The notes under the pieces were generated by a model. That model was not told where the DNA came from, searched no databases, and worked only from the letters and a program-made list of their open reading frames with translations. The position numbers were made by a program, and so were the translations under genes. This document shows positions 9,464-17,365 of a DNA stretch of 64,000 nt, one piece after another; within the stretch, counting starts at the first letter, position 1, and every line of letters begins with the position of its first letter. This DNA is from Candidatus Thermokryptus mobilis (GTDB lineage: Bacteria; Bacteroidota; Ignavibacteria; Kryptoniales; Kryptoniaceae), in NCBI RefSeq assembly GCF_900070205.1, contig NZ_FAOO01000002.1, positions 62,001-126,000 on the forward strand, written 5' to 3'.

Positions 9464-9841
9464 ATGTCACTCGTTTGTAAAATTGTGGTTTATACCTCGG
9501 ACGAAAATTTCGCCAAGAGAGTTAAAGAAAATCTCGGTGAGGAAAAGTTCATCATAAAAGTTTTTGACCTTTTCTCCGATGTCGTTAAATCGCTTCAGGA
9601 AGAACTTCACGATATTCTAATTGTTGAGACGAACTTTCCGAACGAAGTTGAAGGTCTTTTGAAGGTTGCAGATAATATATTGTATGGGATTCCGATAATC
9701 GTTGCCTGTGACGACAAAACTTTCAAAGTTGAGGAAGGAAATAATTCAAGGTTTTACTTCATAAATAAATTTTCAAACGCAGAGGAATGGTTGTCGCTTC
9801 TCAAACTTGTGATAAGTGAAAACTATCTTATAACACTATAA
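9464..9841 (+). CDS. Degenerate receiver-like protein lacking the phosphoacceptor aspartate
   Basis: A 125-residue protein with the alternating strand/helix pattern of a response-regulator receiver: VVYTSD at strand 1, DILIVETNFP at strand 3, IPIIVACDD at strand 4 and a closing amphipathic helix. The position that normally holds the phosphoacceptor Asp is Glu55 (IVETNFP), and the N-terminal acid pair is reduced to a single Asp. Glu can mimic phospho-Asp, so it may be a constitutively 'on' or phosphate-independent adaptor. The ATG at 9464 is preferred to a TTG four codons upstream. The kinase-like gene starts 5 nt after it, so they likely act together. Family assignment by pattern only. Confidence 0.65.
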   Translation: MSLVCKIVVYTSDENFAKRVKENLGEEKFIIKVFDLFSDVVKSLQEELHDILIVETNFPNEVEGLLKVADNILYGIPIIVACDDKTFKVEEGNNSRFYFINKFSNAEEWLSLLKLVISENYLITL

Positions 9842-9845
9842 CGCT

Positions 9846-11012
9846 ATGACATCAATTGTGATTCAAAATATCATATTCATCGTTCTCGTCATTGGTTTCA
9901 GCTTTGTAGCAAAAAGATACGGGAGGAAAATTAAAAGTTCATTTAAAATTTTGGCTGGAATTATAATTCTGTGGTTTGCTTCACTTCTTAGTTTTTTTGA
10001 TCAATTCTGGCTTCAAATTTTTCTGTTAACTGCAGGTGTGTTTATCAGCGTAGCAGGCATGGTTTCATTTACAAGGGAATTAAAGAGGACGGATTTCAAC
10101 ATTGACTCGGTTGAGAAAGCTGTTGATTCAATTTTAATGGGTGTTGGAGGTAAGACAGCTTTAATTTACTTGATCAATGGGGGAAAAACCATCCGAAGTT
10201 TAAATTCACTCAAAGATGCAAGTTTCGCCTTATCAATCCCGATTTATAAAAATGCCGATATGATTGGTTATCTTGTTTTGTTTGGAGAACGACCCTTCAG
10301 CAAATTTAACGAGGAAAAATTTAAGACCGAGCTCGCGTTCCTTAAACTCTACCTTGAAAACCTATCCTTGAAAGAGAAGGAAGCGAAAAACATGAGCTCA
10401 CAGTATTTGTCAATTCTTGTGCATGATTTGAAAAAACCGCTGACGGCTATTTTGGGATTTTCCGAAATTTTAAAAGAGGAGATAAAAAATCTTTCTGAGG
10501 AAGAAGCGCTTGATTTAATCACCAACATAAACAAGGCAGGATTGGAGATGTTAGCGAACTTAAACCGATTAAACGAGTTATATGAAATTGAAGCCGGGCG
10601 ATATAAGTTAAAATTTGAGAGGTTAAACTTGTTGGACGAGATAAGAAATTCTCTTGCTTCCTTTTCAGACGAGATTGAAAAGAAGAAGATCAATATAATC
10701 ATTGACTCCGAACATGGATTTGAAATTTCAGCTGACAGGGAGAAAATAAGGGTTATGCTTTGTTATCTGTTTTCAAATGTCCTAAAATCGCTTGGTGAAA
10801 ATTCAACTTTGAGGATAAACATTCAGGAATTTGAAGAAAAAATTGAAATTTCAATTAAAGGGTTTACCCTTGGTTCGGGTCTTGATAGTGTTTTAATAAA
10901 AAGCATCGCTGAACTTCACGGTGGCTGGATAAGTTTAAGCAACGGGCATTTAAAACTTTACCTTCCGAAATTTAAAATTGAGGAAGGCGAAGAAAACTTC
11001 GCTTTAAATTAA
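9846..11012 (+). CDS. Membrane histidine kinase-like protein with shrunken ATP-binding domain
   Basis: 388 residues. Three hydrophobic helices fill about residues 1-75, then a GAF-like stretch (80-165), then a HisKA domain with an intact H-box (VHDLKKPLT, His193). The C-terminal ATPase region keeps an N-box-like segment (LFSNVLKSL) and a G2-like box with HGG (GSGLDSVL...AELHGG) but the D-box (DxGxG) and the whole ATP-lid loop between them, normally some 25 residues, are missing. It may bind nucleotide poorly and act as a sensor-scaffold for the degenerate receiver encoded 5 nt upstream. It ends before a strong terminator. Confidence 0.8.
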   Translation: MTSIVIQNIIFIVLVIGFSFVAKRYGRKIKSSFKILAGIIILWFASLLSFFDQFWLQIFLLTAGVFISVAGMVSFTRELKRTDFNIDSVEKAVDSILMGVGGKTALIYLINGGKTIRSLNSLKDASFALSIPIYKNADMIGYLVLFGERPFSKFNEEKFKTELAFLKLYLENLSLKEKEAKNMSSQYLSILVHDLKKPLTAILGFSEILKEEIKNLSEEEALDLITNINKAGLEMLANLNRLNELYEIEAGRYKLKFERLNLLDEIRNSLASFSDEIEKKKINIIIDSEHGFEISADREKIRVMLCYLFSNVLKSLGENSTLRINIQEFEEKIEISIKGFTLGSGLDSVLIKSIAELHGGWISLSNGHLKLYLPKFKIEEGEENFALN

Positions 11013-11042
11013 GCTTCTCCTCATGGCGTCCTCCACATAAAT

Positions 11043-11074
11043 AGCACGGGTTATCCCTATCCCGTGCTTTTTTT
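11043..11074 (+). terminator. Rho-independent terminator between convergent operons
   Basis: An 8-bp stem AGCACGGG (11043-11050) pairs with CCCGTGCT (11061-11068) around a 10-nt loop and is followed by a T-run to 11074. It ends the plus-strand kinase-like gene. The stop codon of the opposing minus-strand gene (11073) lies inside the T-run. Confidence 0.9.
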
Positions 11075-11927
11075 ATTTAATTTCGCCGTCAACTATCTTC
11101 TTTATTACAAGGATATGTTCTGGTCCTGTCCCACAACAACCACCGATGATGTTCACGCCGAGTTCAATCATCTTTTTAACAGCTGGTATGATTTTATCTG
11201 GGGTTTCCGGATAAACTAATTCATCGCCGACTTTCCTCGGTGTCCCAGCGCTTGGTTGGATCAAAAGGAAAAATTCCCGCGTAATGGACCTGAACCCCTT
11301 AACTATCTCAACCATCTCACCAAAACCGTTTCCACAATTTGCCCCGATGATTTCCGCCCCAAGTTTCAGCATCTCCCTCACAGCAACTTTAAAATCAACC
11401 CCTTGATAAGTTTTTATCCCTTCTTTTGTGACTTTAAAACTCATTGTTACAGCAATAGGTAATTTCGTCTCGCCTCGCGCAACTTCAAAGGCAATTTTCA
11501 TTTCCTCAACATTTGTCATCGTCTCAATTAAAATCACATCCACACCACCATCTCTCAAACCTGATATTTGCTCCGAGAAGTAATCATACATCTTTTTAAA
11601 ATCACCGATATTTTTCAAACCGATCGGGCCAACGCTACCAAATAAAATTTTCCCCTTTGATTTTACGAACTTAGCTATCTGAGCCGATTTTTTGTTAAGT
11701 TCATAAATGTTGACCCCAAATTCGGCAAAGCGCGGTGAATTTGCACCAAAAGAATTTGTGGTTATTATATCAGCACCAGCATCAATATATCTACCATGTA
11801 ACTGAGAGACGACCTCAGGTTCGGTTAAATTCGCTAACTCAGGATATTCAACTTTTGCTCTTTTTAAAATCTCTGTCCCAACAGCTCCATCGCAGACGAG
11901 GATTTTATCCCTCAAAATTTCAAACAT
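11073..11927 (-). CDS. Homocysteine S-methyltransferase family protein
   Basis: A 284-residue stand-alone homocysteine-binding barrel (PF02574), like MmuM or the first domain of cobalamin-dependent MetH. The three zinc-ligand cysteines appear in GANCGNG and in GGCCGTGPEH at the C-terminus, and the N-terminus has the family's DGAVGTEI. The family moves a methyl group onto homocysteine from S-methylmethionine, betaine or methyl-cobalamin; the missing B12 and folate domains mean the donor is unknown. The start overlaps the end of the glycerate kinase gene by 16 nt, so it is the last gene of an operon with pdxA and a GWxTD protein. Confidence 0.9.
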   Translation of the reverse strand: MFEILRDKILVCDGAVGTEILKRAKVEYPELANLTEPEVVSQLHGRYIDAGADIITTNSFGANSPRFAEFGVNIYELNKKSAQIAKFVKSKGKILFGSVGPIGLKNIGDFKKMYDYFSEQISGLRDGGVDVILIETMTNVEEMKIAFEVARGETKLPIAVTMSFKVTKEGIKTYQGVDFKVAVREMLKLGAEIIGANCGNGFGEMVEIVKGFRSITREFFLLIQPSAGTPRKVGDELVYPETPDKIIPAVKKMIELGVNIIGGCCGTGPEHILVIKKIVDGEIK

Positions 11928-13054
11928 AAACCTTCAATCAAATTGGCGATTTGAACAGCAGTGTTGAACAAAATTTTATCTGCGTTTTTCATAGCGAAAT
12001 TTTCGGTCATTGATAAATTCGTCATACTGAATATACTTACAAGTCCAATGGACCTTGAAAGTTGCAACATATCACCTTCAATTTTTCCGGTGATCGCAAC
12101 AACAGGGACATTCCATCGCTTGGCTTTTTCAACAATCCCAGTTAACACTTTCCCATATTTAACTTGTGAATCAATTTTTCCCTCGCCTGTTATGATAAGT
12201 TTTGCATCTTTGATTTTTTCATCAAACTTGACCATATCAAGGAAAAGGTCAATTCCCTTAACAATTTCAGCGCCACAAAAAGCAACAAGCCCACCTGATA
12301 GTCCACCCGCTGCCCCTGCCCCGGGGAGATTCTCTATGTCAATTCCATATTTTTTCTTAACGACCTTTGCGAGTTTTCGCAAAGCCATGTCTAGTTTCTT
12401 GAGGTCGCTTTTTTTAGCCCCCTTTTGAGGTCCATACACAAAGGAAGCCCCGCTTGGACCGCAAAGCGGATTTAAAACATCAACTGCAACTTTGAAATTA
12501 ACACTTCTAATCCTCTCGTCAACTTCTGAATCATCAATATCTTTAAGTTTGAGTAAATTTATACCGCCTTGCTTTATTCTTTTACCGTTTTCACCGATAA
12601 ATTTGTATCCAAGCGCTGAGGCCATTCCCATACCGCCGTCGTTCGTTGCGCTTCCACCAACACCGACAATTATCTGTTTTGCACCAAGTTCAATCGCTTT
12701 CTTAATCAATTCACCAACGCCGTAAGTTGTTGTTACCTTCGGGTCTCTTTTCCCCTCGGGCACAAGCGTCAAACCACTTGCCGATGCCATTTCAATTACT
12801 GCGGTTGAATCAAAAGTCAAAAACTTCGCCTTGACCCTCTGATAAGGCAACGGACCCGTGACGATGCTTTCAATTAATTTACCCCCGATTGAAAAATGCA
12901 ACGATTCAACAAATCCTTCACCACCATCTGAAACAGGAACCGTGAGGACCTCAAATTTCTCGTTAACTGATTTAAAAGCATTCGCTATTATCTGAGCTGC
13001 TGAAACTGAACTCAAAGAACCCTTAAACGAATCAGGTGCGATGACAACTTTCAT
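11912..13054 (-). CDS. Glycerate kinase (GarK/GlxK family)
   Basis: A 380-residue glycerate kinase of the PF02595 type, which phosphorylates D-glycerate (2-phosphoglycerate-forming in the bacterial members studied). Seen: IAPDSFKGSLSS at the N-terminus, the glycine-rich GVGGSATNDGG near residue 130, and GAGAAGG with a downstream TGEG. The length is normal. Its 5' end overlaps pdxA by 4 nt and its 3' end overlaps the methyltransferase by 16 nt. Pairing with pdxA suggests salvage or catabolism of small hydroxy-acids or a serine/glycerate branch feeding the same pool; this is inference. Confidence 0.93.
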   Translation of the reverse strand: MKVVIAPDSFKGSLSSVSAAQIIANAFKSVNEKFEVLTVPVSDGGEGFVESLHFSIGGKLIESIVTGPLPYQRVKAKFLTFDSTAVIEMASASGLTLVPEGKRDPKVTTTYGVGELIKKAIELGAKQIIVGVGGSATNDGGMGMASALGYKFIGENGKRIKQGGINLLKLKDIDDSEVDERIRSVNFKVAVDVLNPLCGPSGASFVYGPQKGAKKSDLKKLDMALRKLAKVVKKKYGIDIENLPGAGAAGGLSGGLVAFCGAEIVKGIDLFLDMVKFDEKIKDAKLIITGEGKIDSQVKYGKVLTGIVEKAKRWNVPVVAITGKIEGDMLQLSRSIGLVSIFSMTNLSMTENFAMKNADKILFNTAVQIANLIEGLCLKF

Positions 13055-14049
13055 CTCTCGTTTCTTTTTCTGTTTATAGAAATTTTTGCGGATAAAATCA
13101 TCGCCCTCTCCATACTTTTTTCATTTGCGATGAACTTGCCAGCGATATCATAAGCAGTTCCGTGATCTGGTGAAGTCCTCACGACTTTAAGTCCAGCGGA
13201 AAAGTTAACAGTCGTGTAAAAATCAATCAGTTTAACGGGTATCAATCCCTGATCGTGATACATCGCAAGAATTGCATCGTAATTTTTATATTTTTTCTCA
13301 CCGAAGAAACCATCTGCGGGAAAAGGACCTTCAACTATTTTACCCTTTTTCAAAAAAGATCTAACAACTGGCTTCAAGATTTTCTCCTCTTCATCCCCAA
13401 GCAATCCTTCTTCCCCAGCGTGAGGATTTAAACCAAGCACTGCAATTGATGGAGAGCTAACACAAAAGTCAAAATTCAAAGAGTCAATCAAAATCCCAAT
13501 TTTTTCCCTCAAAAGTTCCTTTGTTATAAATCCACTAACATCCTTAAGGGGCGAATGTATCGTCGCAAGCGCAACTTTTATCTTGTCATTTACGAACATC
13601 ATCAGATAATGTTTTGAGTTTGATAACTTCGCTATCATCTCAGTTTGTCCGGGAAATTTAAAACCAGCGCTGTTAAGTGCTTTTTTTGAGATGGGGGAAG
13701 TGCAAATCGCATCCGCTTTGCCTTCAAGACATAAATTTACAGCAATTTTAATTGATTCACCCGCTATCATCCCGGAGATTTTTGTCGGCTTCCCGAAATT
13801 AATTTCAAAGTTTTTAAAATCAGACATTGGTAAAACATTGACAACTTCACCATCTTCAAAATCGCTCTCGTCATTCATAATATGAAATTTCAATTGCAAA
13901 AACTTTGAATAGAAATTGATGACTTTGACCGGGGAGATAAGAAAAGGGTGACATTTTGAGCGAACACTTTTTTTGACCATCGCTTTTAAAGCTACCTCTG
14001 GACCAATCCCATTTATATCTCCGACGGTGACAGCAATTTTAGGGCGCAT
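13051..14049 (-). CDS. pdxA: 4-hydroxythreonine-4-phosphate dehydrogenase PdxA
   Basis: A 332-residue PdxA, which oxidises and decarboxylates 4-phosphohydroxythreonine with NAD in pyridoxal phosphate synthesis. Visible motifs are TVGDINGIGPE at the N-terminus, SPISKKA near 125, the metal-binding GLNPHAGE and MYHDQGLIP, and GTAYDIAG near the end. I chose the ATG at 14049 (MRPKIAV) over a TTG three codons upstream. It overlaps the GWxTD gene by 11 nt. Paralogues (PdxA2) work in D-threonate/erythronate breakdown, usually next to a DUF1537 kinase; the glycerate kinase next door makes that alternative worth keeping in mind. Confidence 0.92.
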   Translation of the reverse strand: MRPKIAVTVGDINGIGPEVALKAMVKKSVRSKCHPFLISPVKVINFYSKFLQLKFHIMNDESDFEDGEVVNVLPMSDFKNFEINFGKPTKISGMIAGESIKIAVNLCLEGKADAICTSPISKKALNSAGFKFPGQTEMIAKLSNSKHYLMMFVNDKIKVALATIHSPLKDVSGFITKELLREKIGILIDSLNFDFCVSSPSIAVLGLNPHAGEEGLLGDEEEKILKPVVRSFLKKGKIVEGPFPADGFFGEKKYKNYDAILAMYHDQGLIPVKLIDFYTTVNFSAGLKVVRTSPDHGTAYDIAGKFIANEKSMERAMILSAKISINRKRNER

Positions 14050-15400
14050 AAGTTTCAATCAATGTTAATTTGAAACTTCCATATTGATCAACGAAGACAA
14101 ATTTTCTCCTTATAGGTTCATAATACCAAATTTCTTCAGTTGGTTTTCCTGGGGTATATTTTCTCTCAATTTTTGTCGGTTGTCCATAGATAATGTAAAT
14201 TCTGCCTCTATCGGTTCTTGCACCGTCTCTTTCACGCAAAGTTGAAAAATTCATAAAAGCGTAATCAACCCTTCTGTAAAATTCAGCCATAAGCTCATTA
14301 TAAACGGTTTTTGGGGTCGGGTCCCTTTGCGCCCAAAACTCCTTGAATTTCTGCAACCTTGCTTGTGGAGTCCCAAACCTCAATTTAGCCATTTCATCTG
14401 ACGAAGCGATGTATTCAAGAATACCTATCGCATAATCAAGATTTTGAAGTGAAAATGGCATATCAACCCATTCAACAGTGAATTTTCTCGTGAACTCCTT
14501 TTCAACCTGAATTTTATCTACATCTTCAAACTTAACCGCAAGCGTCAATTCATATTCACCGAGATCAAGCGAATCCCCGCTAACCGGGATCAAAAGTGAA
14601 TAATAATTTTTCGGAGCAGATGGGCTTAGAAGATAAGTGAAAATCGTATCCCCGGGGTTTTCCCTGAACACAAACTCCATATCATTTCTTATCTTGTCAA
14701 CCTCAATGCTCTCACTCTTTATCACCCTTTTTTTGCCAAATTCAGCAAAATAAGTTATTGAATACTTAACCTCGCTTGCCTTGTCAGTGAATTGAATATA
14801 CGCTATAAAACCTCTCCCAAAATTGACTCTATTGCCAATGTTCGTCGGGATCAAAACCATAGTATCGCCACTCTCTTTAACTTCCTGAATTATAACGAGG
14901 TCTGACGCATCAAAGAAACCAGGCTTAAATGCCTTAACTTTGAGTTTTCTCTCGCGCTTTAAAATTTGATTTGACTGTTCATCTTCAAGTATAAGTGTAA
15001 GGCGATAATTCCCAGGGGCAATATCAAAGCGGAAATTTCCCTGGGTGTAAATATCTTTTGAGTTCGTTTCATCATAATTATCTGTCCCTCTAAATCCGCG
15101 AAAACTTTTTCGTCCAACTGTTCTGCCATCATCTGTGAAAATTTCAGCTGTGACGGTAAAATTTGAAATATACTCAGGTGAACCGAGGGGATTTTTAACA
15201 AAGGTTAAAATATCGTTCGCTATTCTGAAATTTATATCAATTCTGCTTTTTGATGTATCATCGCTAATGAGGTTTACGACTTCATAGAAAAAAAGGCGCG
15301 TTTCTCCCCCAAGGGTTGAAAAGAAAGGTCTAAAAAAAGGGAGTTGGGCATTTGCTACAAAACTTGCGAAAACAATAGCTAAAAAAAATATCTTTTTCAT
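14039..15400 (-). CDS. Secreted GWxTD-domain protein
   Basis: 453 residues with a clear signal peptide (MKKIFFLAIVFASFVANAQ). The C-terminal region (about 330-450) matches the GWxTD domain found in many Bacteroidota, Acidobacteriota and related groups: RGRIYIIYGQP, EIWYYEP and a final beta-hairpin. The canonical GWxTD tetrad itself reads FWAQRDPTP here, as in many divergent members. The N-terminal 300 residues are beta-rich and probably form Ig-like domains. Function of the family is unknown. It is the first gene of an operon with pdxA, with a perfect AGGAGG ribosome site. Confidence 0.88.
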   Translation of the reverse strand: MKKIFFLAIVFASFVANAQLPFFRPFFSTLGGETRLFFYEVVNLISDDTSKSRIDINFRIANDILTFVKNPLGSPEYISNFTVTAEIFTDDGRTVGRKSFRGFRGTDNYDETNSKDIYTQGNFRFDIAPGNYRLTLILEDEQSNQILKRERKLKVKAFKPGFFDASDLVIIQEVKESGDTMVLIPTNIGNRVNFGRGFIAYIQFTDKASEVKYSITYFAEFGKKRVIKSESIEVDKIRNDMEFVFRENPGDTIFTYLLSPSAPKNYYSLLIPVSGDSLDLGEYELTLAVKFEDVDKIQVEKEFTRKFTVEWVDMPFSLQNLDYAIGILEYIASSDEMAKLRFGTPQARLQKFKEFWAQRDPTPKTVYNELMAEFYRRVDYAFMNFSTLRERDGARTDRGRIYIIYGQPTKIERKYTPGKPTEEIWYYEPIRRKFVFVDQYGSFKLTLIETYAP

Positions 15401-15407
15401 CTTTGTG

Positions 15408-15413
15408 CCTCCT
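15408..15413 (-). promoter_or_regulatory. Strong Shine-Dalgarno AGGAGG for the GWxTD gene
   Basis: AGGAGG on the minus strand, 7 nt from the ATG at 15400. It fixes the start and shows that this organism uses Shine-Dalgarno pairing at leading genes, although most internal genes lack it. Confidence 0.85.
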
Positions 15414-15478
15414 GAAGTTTTTCTGGGACTAATTTAAAAATATAGACAGGAAAATTCAATTTGAGGTTTAACGAGGGA

Positions 15479-16210
15479 TTAATCCGAGAGAAGAATATAA
15501 ATTCCAAGTAATGTTGTCGCCTCAAAAATTACAAGTGTAAAAGCCGAGATCCTATCGTATGTCTTTATGGTGTTAAGTTTTCCGGCATCGCCTGTTCTCA
15601 GATATTCCTCGTAAAGGGCATCTGCTTTTGTTTTGAAATAAATTGAAAAAAGACCGCTTGATAAACTTATCACAGCAATTGGCAAGACCATTTTAAGTTT
15701 ATCCCTTGAACCTTTACGAAGTTCATCATCAACCCCATTTTTCGGTTTTAAATTAACCTCAAATTTCCTCGCTTTGCCATCAATGAAAATTTCAACTTCG
15801 TCATAACCCTTCTTTGAAATTTTCAACCTCTTTCCGATCAATTCCTTCAACTTAAAAACAGACGGCGTCACCCCCAAAATTGAATCCCCGAGAAAAATAT
15901 CCGCACCAAACGGGATGGAATTTATCTTAACATATTTATCAAATGTCACAAACAAATTCAGCGTATCCCCAGCCCTGACATCAATTTTTTGTTCGTAGTC
16001 AGATTCAAGCCAATCGCTCATTTCGGGATTTTTAACCTTTAAAATGTATGCTCCCGGCTTAACTTTAAGATTTACGATAGGTGTAAGCCCAATTAGCTTT
16101 GAATCAATATAGACAAGTGCCTTTTCAGGATCGGAATTTATGTTCAGAAACCCGAAATCATCCTGAGCGAAAACTTTTGAGACGAAAACCAAAATGAAAA
16201 TTACCAACAT
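15479..16210 (-). CDS. Secreted PEGA-domain protein with C-terminal membrane helix
   Basis: 243 residues. After a signal peptide (MLVIFILVFVSKVFAQ) come two PEGA-type repeats, about residues 20-95 and 98-160, each with the pattern SxPxGAxIxxDxxxxGxTP (SDPEKALVYIDSKLIGLTP and SIPFGADIFLGDSILGVTP). Near residue 185 there is a hydrophobic helix and a second one at the C-terminus. PEGA domains are thought to act in surface-layer or envelope-linked proteins. I chose the ATG at 16210, 1 nt after the stop of the PQQ-repeat gene, because it starts the signal peptide. Confidence 0.85.
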   Translation of the reverse strand: MLVIFILVFVSKVFAQDDFGFLNINSDPEKALVYIDSKLIGLTPIVNLKVKPGAYILKVKNPEMSDWLESDYEQKIDVRAGDTLNLFVTFDKYVKINSIPFGADIFLGDSILGVTPSVFKLKELIGKRLKISKKGYDEVEIFIDGKARKFEVNLKPKNGVDDELRKGSRDKLKMVLPIAVISLSSGLFSIYFKTKADALYEEYLRTGDAGKLNTIKTYDRISAFTLVIFEATTLLGIYILLSD

Positions 16211-16211
16211 T

Positions 16212-17345
16212 TTACTTGGTTTGTTCTGTTTTAAATGCATAAATATACCTGTCCTCACTCGCAACGACGAGAAAATTCTTCCAAGCAATCGGACTTGACT
16301 TTACCCGTCCCCTAGTTTCATATTTCCATATTAAATTCCCGTTTTCAATTTCAATTGCATAAACATTTTTGTCAAGCGAACCAAATATTATGGTTTTCCC
16401 AGAGATCACGGGTGCGGAGTTTATCAAACTTTTTGCGGAAAATGTCCAAATTAACTCACCATTGTTTTTGTTAAGTGCGAAAAATTTTCCAGACGCCGTC
16501 CCGAAAAAAACAAGCGTATCGTTTAAAGCACAACCACCGTAAATTTTTGAACCAGTGTTAAACCTCCATTCTTCTTTTCCAGATTTAATGTCAACGCAAA
16601 AAAAGTCCCCACCAAGCGTTCCAAAGTATATCTTTCCGTCGGATATTGAAATCGGTGCAAATATAGGGGAGTTAGCATTAAACTTCCAAACCAATTTCCC
16701 ATCCTCAATCCCGAGGCAGTAAAGATTCCCATCGTCACATCCAAACAAGATGAACTTGCCATCAGATGCGGGCGATGAATGAATCGGCTTTTGAACCTTA
16801 AACTCCCAAATTTTTTCGGGAAGCTCATACTTAAGATTGTAGTTTATAACTTCACCTTCAAGTGTGGCAACTATCAAATTGTCATACACAAGGAGAAGGG
16901 ACGACTCAATTGGTCCGATTTTCTCCTTCCATAGAGATTTACCAAGGTTTAAATCAAAACATTCAAGCGTATTTTTCCCCAAAGCGCTTGGGATGATAAG
17001 TTTATTTCTGTATAAAACTGGGGTTCCATGGACGGGGGATTCGGCACCGATGGTTCCGATTTTTTTCCCCGTTTCAATATCAACAAGGTGTATTTCACCG
17101 GCGAGCGTTGCTACAAATAAAATTCCATCGGCGATGAGCATCGGCGCGTTTGAAAAGCCAGCACCAGCGTTGTAAGTCCAAGAGAGCTGAAACGGTGGAG
17201 ATACTTTATAATAAGATTTGTTTGATCTCGTGGGTGAATTCCCGTATTGAACCCAGTTGAATTCACCAAGTATGATGTTTTTTTCAAGTTTGAAAGACGA
17301 GCAAGATGTCAAAATTAATAGTGCAAGGGGGAAAAATTTTTTCAT
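16212..17345 (-). CDS. PQQ-like beta-propeller lipoprotein (BamB-like)
   Basis: 377 residues beginning with a lipoprotein signal (KFFPLALLILTSCSS; Cys in the LTSC lipobox). The rest is a series of about seven PQQ/BamB blade motifs, each with a G-x-ly-A/C-l-d/n-x-x-x-G-x-x-W pattern (for example DGNLYCLGIEDGKLVWKF and SGKFFALNKNNGELIWTF). BamB is an outer-membrane lipoprotein that scaffolds beta-barrel assembly; such folds also occur in other envelope proteins, so the BamB role is possible, not proven. The ATG at 17345 begins the signal. It lies 20 nt after the protease/Omp85 fusion gene, which makes an outer-membrane assembly role more attractive. Confidence 0.88.
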   Translation of the reverse strand: MKKFFPLALLILTSCSSFKLEKNIILGEFNWVQYGNSPTRSNKSYYKVSPPFQLSWTYNAGAGFSNAPMLIADGILFVATLAGEIHLVDIETGKKIGTIGAESPVHGTPVLYRNKLIIPSALGKNTLECFDLNLGKSLWKEKIGPIESSLLLVYDNLIVATLEGEVINYNLKYELPEKIWEFKVQKPIHSSPASDGKFILFGCDDGNLYCLGIEDGKLVWKFNANSPIFAPISISDGKIYFGTLGGDFFCVDIKSGKEEWRFNTGSKIYGGCALNDTLVFFGTASGKFFALNKNNGELIWTFSAKSLINSAPVISGKTIIFGSLDKNVYAIEIENGNLIWKYETRGRVKSSPIAWKNFLVVASEDRYIYAFKTEQTK

Positions 17346-17365
17346 CTTAAAGGTCAATTTTCAAT

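Noticed and set aside
11961-12428. Plus-strand 155-residue frame antisense to glycerate kinase
   Set aside because: It is Ser/Pro-rich and hydrophobic in the way expected from the reverse of a well-conserved gene; no ribosome site.
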